From Nitrospira_D sp019636945 (GTDB lineage Bacteria; Nitrospirota; Nitrospiria; Nitrospirales; Nitrospiraceae): a DNA stretch of 64,000 nt. The notes beneath the pieces were generated by a model. It was not told the origin of the DNA. It saw only the letters and a program-made list of their open reading frames with translations, and did not search any database. Both the position numbers and the translations under genes were made by a program. The stretch is from positions 1 through 64,000 of the forward strand of contig NZ_JBLFBO010000012.1 in assembly GCF_047338595.1 (NCBI RefSeq), in the 5' to 3' direction. This document shows positions 34,710 to 43,827 of this stretch, piece by piece; the first letter of the stretch is position 1, and the number at the start of each line of letters is the position of its first letter.

Positions 34710-35151
34710 TGTTTGGTTTCTGGTCGTAATAGGGGTCAGGTTGCCCGCCGTGGGGGTAGGTGCGTTTGCACAACACGATCAAAGTTTGGGTCCCACGACC
34801 TTGCACACACTGGTCCAAGACGGGTGAGTAATCGATGGTACCGTTCATGCCGACGGTAAAGGAAAAATCGAAGGTGAAACTGATGAATTTGTATTTGCCG
34901 GGCCTGAGTGACAGGTCACGACGCTCAGATGTCTTCGGGGCGTCGAGTGACTCCGGGTCGGAATTCCAGATTGAGGGCGTAACGCCGGGTATTTGCCACC
35001 ATGACATGGGGACTAACTTGGTCGCATCAATGGTGATCTGGTGTTCATGGAGATGGGAGGCCGGGCGATCTCCGGCGAAGCTTCCCTCAGCGAACACCAT
35101 CGTCAGCAGGCCTATGACGGTGATGCGAAGCGACAAGGACCGGTGTTTCAT
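34702..35151 (-). CDS. Exported hypothetical protein upstream of HEAT genes
   Basis: Read from ATG 35151, the 149-residue protein has a clear signal peptide (MKHRSLSLRITVIGLLTMVFAEGSFA/GD). The mature part contains HLHEHQITIDATKLVPMSWWQIPGV and RRDLSLRPGKYKFISFTFDF, and ends in a region with two Cys and YPHGGQPDPYYDQKP. It looks like a small beta-rich periplasmic protein, but I recognise no family. It lies 24 bases after the phosphodiesterase-like gene and overlaps the first HEAT gene by eight bases. Confidence 0.65.
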   Translation of the reverse strand: MKHRSLSLRITVIGLLTMVFAEGSFAGDRPASHLHEHQITIDATKLVPMSWWQIPGVTPSIWNSDPESLDAPKTSERRDLSLRPGKYKFISFTFDFSFTVGMNGTIDYSPVLDQCVQGRGTQTLIVLCKRTYPHGGQPDPYYDQKPNNG

Positions 35152-35175
35152 CGCAATATCGAAATTCATACAGAG

Positions 35176-36219
35176 TCAGCGCTTCTTGGCACGGGGTACA
35201 GGATGGCCGGCTGTGTCGGTATGGAAAATCTCCTCGATCACCTTGCTGTCCCATTCGGTGTGGGTCTCAAGCTGGAGCATTCGCATGACTGTCGCCCCGG
35301 TATCGATGATGGACACTGGCTGACGGATGACTTGGCCACGCGCGATCCCTGCTCCGGAAACGATCCAAGGAACGGCCGGTGTCTCGGCCTGTGTCACTTC
35401 CCCGCCGGCGTCGTTCCCCTTTGAACTCAAGGCTGTCACGAGGACGGTCGTGCGGTCCAAGAGATTATAGTGCTTGAAGAGGTCCAGGACGGACTTCATC
35501 GCAGCATCGACCGTCTTGAGGGCCTGTTGGTATTCCTTCGAATTCCAACCCTGGCTGACACCCGCTCGCCCTGCCTCCGGAAGATGTACCACCAACAAGT
35601 GCGGGAGGGCATGGACGGCATGGCCGTACCCGTGACCGCTTGCGGCCTTCTGGAAGTACTGTTGGATGTAGGCGACGAGCTTTTGCGCGCCGCACTCGGG
35701 GCGCAATGCACCGCAGAGTTGGTAGTCGGTGTAGGGAGCCGGTTTCGCGAGTTGATAGAGGGATTCGTCCATGAAAAAGACGGCGCTGTCTCGTCCCCCG
35801 CCGACATCCAAGTAATCAAAGAGGCTCGGGGCGCGTGGATAGCCTCGGCTGAATTCAAACGAATTCCAGGTGATCCCATGTTTCTCAACAGGCAGGCCGG
35901 TGACAAGTGATGCCATCATGGGAAGCCGTAACGCCGGCCGAACTGCGTTGGCCGACCAGGTCACAGACCCTTCCTTGACGAGCTTGCTGAGGACCGGCAT
36001 GGCGCCGCTCTTGAGCGAGTCCTGGCTAAACCCTTCGAGGACGAACAGGATGACATGTTCTGTTATGGGATCGAGTGGAGCGGCTGCTTCCAAGGGAGGA
36101 GTCGCATAAGCGGGAGTATACCCTCCGAAGGCGAGACAGCAGGCTAGAAGGCCCCCCAGGAATGGGCGTTTTCGGGAAGTACGATGCATCATAACGTGAC
36201 AATGATCCGGTTGTTTCAT
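35176..36219 (-). CDS. Exported phosphodiesterase/alkaline-phosphatase-superfamily protein
   Basis: The start is uncertain: ATG 36219 or the ATG pair at 36192/36189 both give a signal peptide (RKRPFLGGLLACCLAFGGYTPAYA). The ~347-residue product belongs to the alkaline phosphatase superfamily, type I phosphodiesterase/nucleotide pyrophosphatase branch. EHVILFVLEGFSQDSLKSGAMPVLSKLVKEGSV is the usual first metal motif, with Glu replacing the standard Asp of 'vDG'. NAVRPALRLPMMASLVTGLPVEKHGI carries a Pro-Ala-Leu where 'P..T.PN..sl.TG..p..HGi' is expected, so the usual nucleophile Thr/Ser is not obvious. It may be catalytically altered. It is first in the run leading into the HEAT genes. Confidence 0.75.
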   Translation of the reverse strand: MKQPDHCHVMMHRTSRKRPFLGGLLACCLAFGGYTPAYATPPLEAAAPLDPITEHVILFVLEGFSQDSLKSGAMPVLSKLVKEGSVTWSANAVRPALRLPMMASLVTGLPVEKHGITWNSFEFSRGYPRAPSLFDYLDVGGGRDSAVFFMDESLYQLAKPAPYTDYQLCGALRPECGAQKLVAYIQQYFQKAASGHGYGHAVHALPHLLVVHLPEAGRAGVSQGWNSKEYQQALKTVDAAMKSVLDLFKHYNLLDRTTVLVTALSSKGNDAGGEVTQAETPAVPWIVSGAGIARGQVIRQPVSIIDTGATVMRMLQLETHTEWDSKVIEEIFHTDTAGHPVPRAKKR

Positions 36220-36366
36220 AGAGGAAAGAAGTACCCTAACATGCAAATTTTCCGGAAGGCAAGGTGGGAGACGGCACCCGCCGAATGCTGGCAGAACCAT
36301 CGTTCCGGTGTTAAGCTGAATCCGTAAGGCTGATCATCTGCCGCTTACAGGCGAGAAGGGTCTGCG

Positions 36367-37413
36367 ATGTCCGGTCGATTCGAGCCACCGTCGTTGTCCC
36401 TCCATATGGCTTTTTTCAGGGTTTGCCTTCTGGTTTTATGCCTTCTCATCACCGTTGCCGATTTCGCCGTCACACCTCCTGCCTGTGCAGAGCCTCGAGT
36501 CGTTAATGCCCAAGGCGAACATCGCATGGGCGACCGCGATACCCGAGAAGATGCGATCCGTCTCGCGACGGAGGCGGCCAAGCGGAACGCACTCGAACAG
36601 GTTGCCACGTATCTGGAGAGCGTGACGATTGTCGATGGCATGGACGTGACCAAAGACGAGATCCGCACGTATACGGCCGGCTTGGTGCTGGTGCTCAATC
36701 AACAGATCTCCACGAGTCTTGACGGCGATGTGGTAGTCATCAAGGCAGATCTTCTGGCGCAGATGGATACGGAGGAGGTCGCCCGCGCGATTACGGCGCT
36801 CCGGGAAAACGAAGATGCTCGTGTACAGTTGGCCGAGCTCAAGCAAGAAAATGAACAGCTTCAAGAAGAGCTCAAGTCGGTGAACCAGGTGCTGGGTAGC
36901 TCCGCCACACCGGAGCAAGTGCAGCAAGCCGCGCTTAAGCGGAAAGAAATTCTGGACCGTGTGCAGTCGAATGCGATGGTCTCGCAGGCCTGGACCAATT
37001 GGGTGCTCATCTCGCCGGTGGGAATTCCGCAAGGTCTTTTGAACAGCGCGACTGGTCTCTTCCCGGCCAATCCCCATATCGCTATCGCCCAACAGACTAT
37101 CGCCTATCGGCAACCCCATACACCACCCGCTCCCCCGCGACCGGGAAGTTACCCCGGTCGGATGCCGAGCCATGAGTTGGTCCCGCCTCCTGGCGGATCC
37201 GCAGGGTCTCGTCCGTTCAATGAGACCATTTATCGGGCACCTTCAGGACAGCCTCAGGGTGATCGTCGACCGATGGGCCAACCAGGCCAATGGAGTGGTG
37301 GCGCAAAGCGATCGCCTCAAGCTCCACTATCAGCGGGTCCCCCTGCAGTGCAGCAGCCTGGCCCGCATTATCGGGGAACTCCGTCCTTTGGGGCGCCGGG
37401 GGGAAATCGCTAA
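36367..37413 (+). CDS. Exported protein with FlgT-N/LPP20-like domain, coiled coil and Pro-rich tail
   Basis: The 348-residue protein has a signal peptide ending near ACA/EPR (residue 41). Residues about 43-140 (RVVNAQGEHRMGDRDTREDAIRLATEAAKRNALEQVATYL...YTAGLVLVLNQQI) follow the pattern of FlgT N-terminal or LPP20 domains ('v.a.G.a.....ar..A...A...aleqa.g.yv.s.t.v'). A coiled coil (about 150-180) and a Pro/Gly-rich C-terminal third follow. The neighbouring downstream gene encodes a second protein of the same general type. A role in an envelope or surface structure is plausible, but no flagellar genes are nearby. Confidence 0.65.
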   Translation: MSGRFEPPSLSLHMAFFRVCLLVLCLLITVADFAVTPPACAEPRVVNAQGEHRMGDRDTREDAIRLATEAAKRNALEQVATYLESVTIVDGMDVTKDEIRTYTAGLVLVLNQQISTSLDGDVVVIKADLLAQMDTEEVARAITALRENEDARVQLAELKQENEQLQEELKSVNQVLGSSATPEQVQQAALKRKEILDRVQSNAMVSQAWTNWVLISPVGIPQGLLNSATGLFPANPHIAIAQQTIAYRQPHTPPAPPRPGSYPGRMPSHELVPPPGGSAGSRPFNETIYRAPSGQPQGDRRPMGQPGQWSGGAKRSPQAPLSAGPPAVQQPGPHYRGTPSFGAPGGNR

Positions 37414-37414
37414 G

Positions 37415-37873
37415 GTGGCACTGTTGAAGCAGAATAGAGGACTTGTTGTTATTGGTGTAGGTCTCTGGTTTGGGTGGGGACTTGTGGTTACCACGACTCC
37501 ATCAGCCGAGGTTGGCTATTCCTCAGATCAATATTGGATTGGTAAGGGCCAAGGCGACCTCACCAAAGGAAGAGCGATCTGTCAGCGCGTGTCGGAGCTG
37601 TCGGCCCGGACTGATCTGGCCAAGCAGATCCGTGTGCTGGTTAAGGAACATATGATTGATCGAGTCCGTGAACGGTCGGGGCGTGAGACCGAGCAGGATA
37701 TTGAACTGACGCGCGAGGAAATCGTGCAAGAATATTTACAAGATGTAAAGATCGTCGATCGCCGAATTGATGAAGAGAATAAAATTTGTACCGCCATCGC
37801 CGTGATGCCGAAACGTCAAGTACTGCCGAAGCTTCCCGATCACACTCCAAGCCCCTCTGATACCCATCAGTAA
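37415..37873 (+). CDS. Small exported LPP20-like protein
   Basis: Start GTG 37415 is one base after the upstream stop codon; the open frame further upstream only overlaps the preceding gene. The 152-residue product has an N-terminal hydrophobic segment (GLVVIGVGLWFGWGLVVTTTPSAEVG), then KGQGDLTKGRAICQRVSELSARTDLAKQIRVLV and EIVQEYLQDVKIVDRRIDEENKICTAIAVMPK. This matches the LPP20 lipoprotein-domain pattern of N-terminal 'a....A...Ar.dLak.i.v.v', a middle 'vvd..' and a C-terminal 'v...v'. No lipobox Cys is evident. Probably co-expressed with the preceding gene. Confidence 0.65.
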   Translation: MALLKQNRGLVVIGVGLWFGWGLVVTTTPSAEVGYSSDQYWIGKGQGDLTKGRAICQRVSELSARTDLAKQIRVLVKEHMIDRVRERSGRETEQDIELTREEIVQEYLQDVKIVDRRIDEENKICTAIAVMPKRQVLPKLPDHTPSPSDTHQ

Positions 37874-37935
37874 CAGAGCTCGATCCGTACAGATCCGGTT
37901 GCAGTCCAGATTCGAGATCAGCTATGTAATCCCTT

Positions 37936-39204
37936 ATGCCCCTCGAAAATAATTTTCAACACGATGAGTTGTCGCGCAAGAATCCGGGGGCGCGATTGAG
38001 CGTCGCTGATCTGACGGACATTGTCCCTCCAGATTCCCCAAAATGGGGCGAGGCGATGGCCCACTATGGCACGAGGCTGTCTCAAGCCGGTGTCACAAGC
38101 GTCGTCTTTCTCCATGGCTCGCTCCACGGGACCGATCTGTTTGGGATGCAGCGGTTGGATGACGCCGGTGGCCTGAAGCGGGGCTATTCACGCGGTGTGT
38201 CGGGAGTCGATGCCTTGCTCTCGGCTATGCGTGAGGAAAGCAACGGGATTCCGTTGCTGCCGGGCGGGCTGAAGCCGCCGCTTTCGAGCGATCCCGCCAC
38301 GAAGCATCTCCTGGATGAACAGATCGGAGAGGCGGGCAATTTTACCGAGTCCTATGTCGAGTCGTTCCGAAAAACCCTGAACCAGAATCTCGCTCGTCCC
38401 ATCTCCTGTCACAGGCTGCTCTGGGCATCCGAACACCACCATCTGGGGCGGGCACTTGCCGCCGTGTGGTTGTTGGATGAACTCCATAAGCGCTGCACAG
38501 AGCAAAATCCCGGAACCGGTCACCGAATTCTTGTCCAGGCGCATGGACAAGCGGGACTGGTTCTGGCGCTTGCGTCGAATCTTCTTTGCCCAAGCCCGAT
38601 CACGGGACGACCCAAACTTCTCAGTGTGCTGAACAGCTATGCGCAACAGGCGAACCAGCCGGGGCTTGTCGAGACGATGAAACGCATCGAATCTTTGGTG
38701 GCAACGGCTACACTGCTGAACGGTGTTGCGCTCGACATCATCACCTTTGGCACACCGGTCCGTTACGGATGGGATATTTCTGGGATTGGGAAGCTCCTGC
38801 ACATCGTTAATCACCGGAATTTGCGGACGGATGGGAAGAGTTGGTTGGCCAAGATGGAACTGCCTCAAATCACCATGGAGATGCCGATTGCCTGGGGTGG
38901 AGACTACGTGCAGGAACTGGCCGTAGCGGGCAGTGATGCCGTCCCTGCGACGGAAACAGCCAGGGTTGTGAACAAGATGGTTTGGGAGCTGGTCGAGCCC
39001 TATGATGGGTTTGAACGGTGGCTGGAATGTGCGAGGCGGGCGGTGCGGTTCCCTAGCGAAGGGCGGTGCATACTCGTTGATTATAAGGACAGCACCGGAT
39101 CAACGAATCCGCGTGACCACTACTTCGGTCACGCGGTCTATACGCGCCGTCATGCGATGTTGTTCAACCTGACGCAGATCGTTCGTGCGTTCTACACACC
39201 TTAA
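37936..39204 (+). CDS. Hypothetical protein with alpha/beta-hydrolase-like features
   Basis: The 422-residue protein has no signal peptide. VTSVVFLHGSLHGTDLFG (about residues 53-70) resembles the oxyanion-hole strand of alpha/beta hydrolases ('vvllHG..g'). RILVQAHGQAGLVLALASNLL (about 195-215) sits where the nucleophile elbow G-x-S-x-G would be, but reads A-H-G-Q-A-G, with no Ser. LDIITFGTPVRYGWD resembles the 'v.tfGtP..G' strand of lipase-like proteins. It may be an inactive or divergent hydrolase. Its 3' end overlaps the convergent lon gene by four bases. No family name is warranted. Confidence 0.6.
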   Translation: MPLENNFQHDELSRKNPGARLSVADLTDIVPPDSPKWGEAMAHYGTRLSQAGVTSVVFLHGSLHGTDLFGMQRLDDAGGLKRGYSRGVSGVDALLSAMREESNGIPLLPGGLKPPLSSDPATKHLLDEQIGEAGNFTESYVESFRKTLNQNLARPISCHRLLWASEHHHLGRALAAVWLLDELHKRCTEQNPGTGHRILVQAHGQAGLVLALASNLLCPSPITGRPKLLSVLNSYAQQANQPGLVETMKRIESLVATATLLNGVALDIITFGTPVRYGWDISGIGKLLHIVNHRNLRTDGKSWLAKMELPQITMEMPIAWGGDYVQELAVAGSDAVPATETARVVNKMVWELVEPYDGFERWLECARRAVRFPSEGRCILVDYKDSTGSTNPRDHYFGHAVYTRRHAMLFNLTQIVRAFYTP

Positions 39205-41603
39205 CAATTCTCCGTGGTGCTGGTAGTTCCTACAGGTTCGTTGCCGGTAGGGGCATCGTGAGAATCGGGATTGAACGCTGCCGGTAGGACCTCTTCAATC
39301 CGTTCGACAAGGATGAACGTCAGCTCATCGCGCACTTCCTGCGGAACATCCTTGAGGTCCTTCTCGTTCGCCTTCGGCAAGACGATCCGGTTGATTCCGG
39401 CGCGATGGGCTGCCAGCACTTTTTCCTTGATGCCGCCCACGGGTAAGACGAGTCCACTCAGACTAATTTCTCCCGTCATCGCCGTGTCGCTTCGCACGGC
39501 TCTGTTCTCGTACGCGGAAGCCAACGCGGTGGCCATGGTGATGCCGGCTGATGGACCATCTTTGGGAATGGCTCCAGATGGCACGTGGATGTGGACTCCG
39601 TTCCGCTTAAAGCGCGAGATGTCCAATCCCATGCTCTCGGCATGTGACCAGAGATAACTCCTGGCCGCACGCGCCGATTCCTGCATCACGTCGCCGAGTT
39701 GTCCCGTCAGGGTCAACTCGTGCCCCCCAGGGAGCAAGGTGGTTTCAATATAGAGCACATCGCCGCCGGTCGGCGTCCATGCGAGGCCTGTTGCGACGCC
39801 GGGAGGCAAATGTTTCCTCGCCTCTTCAGGCATAAACCGTTCGGAGCCCAACCACTCGCCAAGCATGTCGGTCCGTATAGCGACGGGCTGGCGCTCTTGA
39901 CCGTCCGGGAGATCGGCGAATGTTAAGGCGACTTTTCTGGTCAACCGTCCCAGCATCTGCTCGAGCTGTCGCACCCCAGCTTCCCGTGTGTAGCGCGAGA
40001 TCACAAGATTCAGCACTTCGTCCGTGAGCACCGCCTGGCTCTCTTGAATACCGGCTTCCTTCAACCGCCTGGGCCAAAGGTAACGGCGAGCGATTTCGGC
40101 TTTCTCGCGTTCGCTATACCCTTGAAGGCGAATCACTTCCATCCGATCCAACAGGGGTTGGCTGATGGTATCGAGCGTGTTCGCCGTGGTGATGAAAAAC
40201 ACCTTCGACAGATCGAAGGGAAGATCCAAGTAATGATCACGGAATGTGTGATTCTGGGCCGGGTCCAGAACTTCAAGCAGCGCCGACGCCGGGTCGCCTC
40301 GGAAATCGCGACCCATCTTGTCGACCTCATCGAGCATCAAGACCGGGTTGTTGACCCCTGCTCGACGGATCGCCTGGATAATACGGCCAGGGAGCGAGCC
40401 GACATAGGTGCGGCGGTGGCCTCGTAGTTCAGCTTCGTCATGGACGCCGCCCAGACTGAATCGCTCGAAGGTTCGGCTCATGGCTCGTGCAATCGATTGG
40501 CCTAGGCTGGTCTTGCCGACTCCAGGTGGTCCGACGAGACAGAGAATCGGGGCCTTGGCCTTTGGGTTGAGTTTCAAGACCGCCAAATGTTCGACGATCC
40601 GTTCTTTGACTTCCTTGATGCCATAGTGATCTTCCTCCAGCACCTTACGGACGGTGGAGAGATCAAGATGTTCCTCGGAGGATTTTCTCCAGGGAAGTTC
40701 AAGGACCAGTTCGAGGTAGGTTCGAAGGACCTGATGATCCGGTGAGGTGGGCGGGACTTTGCCTAATCGGGTGACTTCTCGCTCGACTTCTTTGCGGATA
40801 TGATCGGGCAGGTCCGCCTCGGCGATTTGTCGCTTGAGGCGAGCCACTTCGTTCTCATCATTCTCGCCTTCGCCTAGTTCCTCCTGGATGGTCTTCAATT
40901 GTTCGCGCAAGACGTACTCACGCTGGGTTTTCCCGATTTTTGTCTGGGCATCTCGGGTGATCTTTTCACGAAGTTGCAAGATTTGTATTTCTTTCGACAG
41001 GGCGGCGTAGAGGCTGCGCAGGAGGTCGAGGGTCGACGCACACTCGAGCAGACGTTGCTCCTCCACCACATTGAGATTCACCAGAGAGGCGATACGATAG
41101 GCCAGCGCGACAGAGTCATCTTCATTACTCAATACGGCACCGATTTCTTGAATGGCAGGCGCTTGGATCAGTCTGGGCAACTCGGACACAAGTTCTTGAA
41201 TGGCTCGGTGAAGTGCTTGCACCTCCGTTCCCTCGTCCGAAGGACGAGCGAGAGTCCGAACGCGCACGGTGGTGTAAGGAGCCGACTGTTCCTCCTTTAA
41301 AAGGACGACGCGATCCAGGCCTTGAACGAGGGCGTGGATGGTTCCCTCGGAGGCTTGGCCGATTTGCTTGATGGTGGCTTTTGTCCCGATGGAGTACAGA
41401 TCAGCCAGCCCAGGTTCCTCGGTCTGGGGATCTCGTTGAGCCACGACGACGATCGTTTTTTCCTCCGTCTTCATCGTGGCATTGACAGCGGCGACAGATC
41501 GCTCACGCCCAATCGTCAGCGGCATCATGATTCCCGGAAACAGAACCGTGCGCTTGACGGGGAGTATCGGCAGTATCGATAAGACATTCTCTTCCATGGG
41601 CAA
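39201..41603 (-). CDS. lon: ATP-dependent Lon protease
   Basis: The 800-residue LonA protein degrades misfolded and regulatory proteins in the cytoplasm. The order is a LAN substrate-binding N-domain (about 10-205, LSILPILPVKRTVLFPGIMMPLTIGR), a coiled linker, and an AAA+ module with Walker A GPPGVGKTSLGQSIARAM near 356 and Walker B NPVLMLDEVDKMGRD. The C-terminal protease domain has the catalytic Ser in KDGPSAGITMATALAS (about 680) and the catalytic Lys in GGIKEKVLAAHRAGI (about 723). Length is standard. It starts with MPMEENVLSILPIL. The upstream palindrome TGAACGTTCA (about 41613-41622) might be regulatory. Confidence 0.97.
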   Translation of the reverse strand: MPMEENVLSILPILPVKRTVLFPGIMMPLTIGRERSVAAVNATMKTEEKTIVVVAQRDPQTEEPGLADLYSIGTKATIKQIGQASEGTIHALVQGLDRVVLLKEEQSAPYTTVRVRTLARPSDEGTEVQALHRAIQELVSELPRLIQAPAIQEIGAVLSNEDDSVALAYRIASLVNLNVVEEQRLLECASTLDLLRSLYAALSKEIQILQLREKITRDAQTKIGKTQREYVLREQLKTIQEELGEGENDENEVARLKRQIAEADLPDHIRKEVEREVTRLGKVPPTSPDHQVLRTYLELVLELPWRKSSEEHLDLSTVRKVLEEDHYGIKEVKERIVEHLAVLKLNPKAKAPILCLVGPPGVGKTSLGQSIARAMSRTFERFSLGGVHDEAELRGHRRTYVGSLPGRIIQAIRRAGVNNPVLMLDEVDKMGRDFRGDPASALLEVLDPAQNHTFRDHYLDLPFDLSKVFFITTANTLDTISQPLLDRMEVIRLQGYSEREKAEIARRYLWPRRLKEAGIQESQAVLTDEVLNLVISRYTREAGVRQLEQMLGRLTRKVALTFADLPDGQERQPVAIRTDMLGEWLGSERFMPEEARKHLPPGVATGLAWTPTGGDVLYIETTLLPGGHELTLTGQLGDVMQESARAARSYLWSHAESMGLDISRFKRNGVHIHVPSGAIPKDGPSAGITMATALASAYENRAVRSDTAMTGEISLSGLVLPVGGIKEKVLAAHRAGINRIVLPKANEKDLKDVPQEVRDELTFILVERIEEVLPAAFNPDSHDAPTGNEPVGTTSTTENC

Positions 41604-41912
41604 CCATCCTTGCTGAACGTTCAGGGCATTATATCAACCCAATAGGTTGCGCTGCATAGAAGTCAAGAGGATGGAAGTGCCGGTCGCCGATAACGTATTG
41701 ATAAATAATGTCTTGGAAGTATTAATTGGGGGGGGGGAAAGGATCATGAATGGCAACGGTCCAGACATCTGTCGGACTGGGTATTAGACTTTTGACGCAA
41801 TGAGCAGTCGTCGCTGTGGGACCGACGTGCAAAGCCTGGGCGATTGTGTTATCCATGCCTACCAGTGCCGGCGATTTGTCCTTGGTAGTTAGAGAGTGGG
41901 AACCTATCGGCT
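41604..41912. other. Divergent intergenic region between lon and NUDIX genes
   Basis: These 309 bases lie between divergent genes and should hold both promoters. The palindrome TGAACGTTCA lies just upstream of lon. A run of ten G at 41728-41737 precedes a meaningless 13-codon frame. No RNA gene or coding sequence is evident. Confidence 0.4.
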
Positions 41913-42458
41913 ATGAACTACTGCAGTCACTGTGGCGCGACCGTGACACACAAAGTTCCCGTGGGTGACAATCTTCCGAGGCATGTGTGTGACCAGTGCG
42001 AGCGCATTCATTATCATAACCCCAAGATTGTTGCGGGCTGTATTCCGGAATGGGAAGGCCAAGTCCTTCTCTGCCGTCGTGCGATCGAGCCACGGCTTGG
42101 ACTCTGGACGTTCCCGGCCGGCTTTATGGAGTTGGGCGAAAGTACTGAGCAGGCGGCTGTGCGTGAGACGATGGAGGAGGCGCAGGCTGATGTCAAGATT
42201 GCCGGACTCTATGCCGTGCTCAGCCTACCTCATATCGGACAGGTCTACCTCGTGTTTCGGGGACGAATGACGGCGCCGACTTTCATGGCTGGACCTGAAA
42301 GTTTGGACGTCCGGCTCTTTTCACTCTCCGCCATCCCTTGGGAGACGATGGCCTTTCCAGTGGTCAGCGAAGCGCTGAGGCGCTACGTTGCCGATGCGAA
42401 GAACGGGGAGTTTCCAGTCCACCTTGGCAGCCTACCGGATCAGCCTCTGTTCGAGTAG
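41913..42458 (+). CDS. NUDIX hydrolase with N-terminal zinc ribbon
   Basis: The 181-residue protein starts with a zinc ribbon (MNYCSHCGATVTHKVP...HVCDQCERIHYHNPKIV), as in NudC-type and related NUDIX proteins. The NUDIX domain follows with box GFMELGESTEQAAVRETMEEAQADV, which satisfies G-x5-E-x7-R-E-x2-E-E. WTFPAGFMELGES and the zinc ribbon suggest an ADP-ribose/NADH-pyrophosphatase-like enzyme, though the SQPWPFPxS signature of NudC is absent. Substrate therefore stays open. It stands alone, divergent from lon. Confidence 0.9.
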   Translation: MNYCSHCGATVTHKVPVGDNLPRHVCDQCERIHYHNPKIVAGCIPEWEGQVLLCRRAIEPRLGLWTFPAGFMELGESTEQAAVRETMEEAQADVKIAGLYAVLSLPHIGQVYLVFRGRMTAPTFMAGPESLDVRLFSLSAIPWETMAFPVVSEALRRYVADAKNGEFPVHLGSLPDQPLFE

Positions 42459-43827
42459 GTACAGACAACATCTTGGATTCTCTGTCATCTTGATATAACA
42501 GCACCACTGTTGCACTACTGAAATGCGGGGCAGGGTGTGAGGCGGGAGGTTCGGTGAGTCTGGATAACTATGGACTTCTCGCCCGATAAGTGAGGCCCAG
42601 ACTGGTACCCGCTGTAGCTTGGACTATGAGGTAGACACAGCTGTAATTACCAGGGCCGTGCGGGAGGTGCTCTATACGCTTACGCCATCGATCGATTTCA
42701 TTGACGAGATCAAAACAGCGAATGCACGACAGAGAGATGCCCCCAAAGGCTATTGGTTGTGAGTGAACCCGGAGTCGTCCATCTTACCGTCAAAGTCCTA
42801 GGCGCTGCGCACCAACACATTTCGTAAGATATCAATTTATATATAGAAGTGTTCATATTTCTTATCCCTATTCTTTTTACCGCTGTTTAACCTCTCTTAA
42901 TCTTGTTTCGGAAACCCACTTACGCTCCGTGCGCAAGCGCACTTCGTCCCGCGCAGACACGGCCTGAAAAATGGGACAATTGATCCATCAGAGAAAACCC
43001 CTCGTAGTAGAGGAGGCAGAAAGGTAGAAAGCGCAAGGCGCCGACCAGACAGGGAAGGGCTCGCCTGTCGCCCCAATTTGCCCGCTGGGAGGGGGTTGCC
43101 TTCGAGAGGGGGGAGGAGAGCCCAAAAGATCGTAGACGGCTCTCCAAGCGTTTAAATCGAAAACCCCGCCGACATTCTGGAAAACCGTTCTTTGGTACCG
43201 GTATGATAGAGGCTGACCACGGCGGCGCTTCGCGCCGAAAGATAGAGGCTGGGCGCGGCCCTACCGGGCCACCACACGACCTGTGATAAACCCCTCTTGA
43301 TATGGGATGACGTGATGGATGAAGCTACGCCAGGCAGTCCCACGATCACCTCGTCGTCCACGTCGGTCTCGTACAGCCAGACCATCATTTCTTATCCGGC
43401 TTCAGCCACTCAACCGGGCCGGACGATTACGCTGACAAGTATCATAGAAACAAGCGTTCGATTCGATCTGGCGCTCAATCAACACGTGACCACCATCACC
43501 GGCGGCCTGTATCGTACGAACGAGGTGGGGCGGGACCCGCACGGGCCCCCGTCTGCTGACCCGTCTTCCTCCTCTGCCTGATACCGACTTCTCCCCTGTG
43601 TGGTATTGTGTCCGTTGCCAGTGGGGTGCGTCCGCCGCACCGGCTTTCCGCCTCCGGGCTTTCCCTGCTAGGCCCTGTTTCTGCGGAGGAGATCAAGTCG
43701 GAGGAAAAGGTTTCGGTTCCTATGGTGGATGCCAGAGCTAGCGATGTTCGTGCAGTGCACTTTGTCGCTATGGCTCAATCTAGTGACAGCATAATGGAGG
43801 TGCAGCTGAGAGGGAGAAAGGGAACCC
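42459..43827. other. 1.4-kb coding-poor stretch with hairpins and ORF scraps
   Basis: No convincing gene was found here. A frame at 42568-42762 lacks a good start but reads like a protein tail (SLDYEVDTAVITRAVREVLY, ending KGYWL). AT-rich sequence at 42820-42900 is followed by GC-rich sequence. Two tight hairpins lie at 43223-43237 (CGGCGC/GCGCCG) and 43257-43270 (GGCCC/GGGCC), within two copies of GATAGAGGCTG. Several short frames near 43150-43700 show no family resemblance. The pattern fits a graveyard of degraded genes, or possibly a structured RNA near 43200-43275. Confidence 0.4.

Noticed and set aside
37172..37414. Upstream extension of the LPP20-like gene
   Set aside because: It overlaps the Pro-rich end of the preceding gene in another frame; the GTG at 37415 directly after the stop codon is the better start.
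41728..41760. Poly-G tract before a short ATG frame as a phase-variable gene
   Set aside because: The frame after the G10 run is only 13 codons and leads nowhere in any of the three frames.
43297..43581. 94-codon ORF in the coding-poor island
   Set aside because: Thr/Ser-rich with no ribosome-binding site and no resemblance to a family; competing frames on the other strand look equally random.
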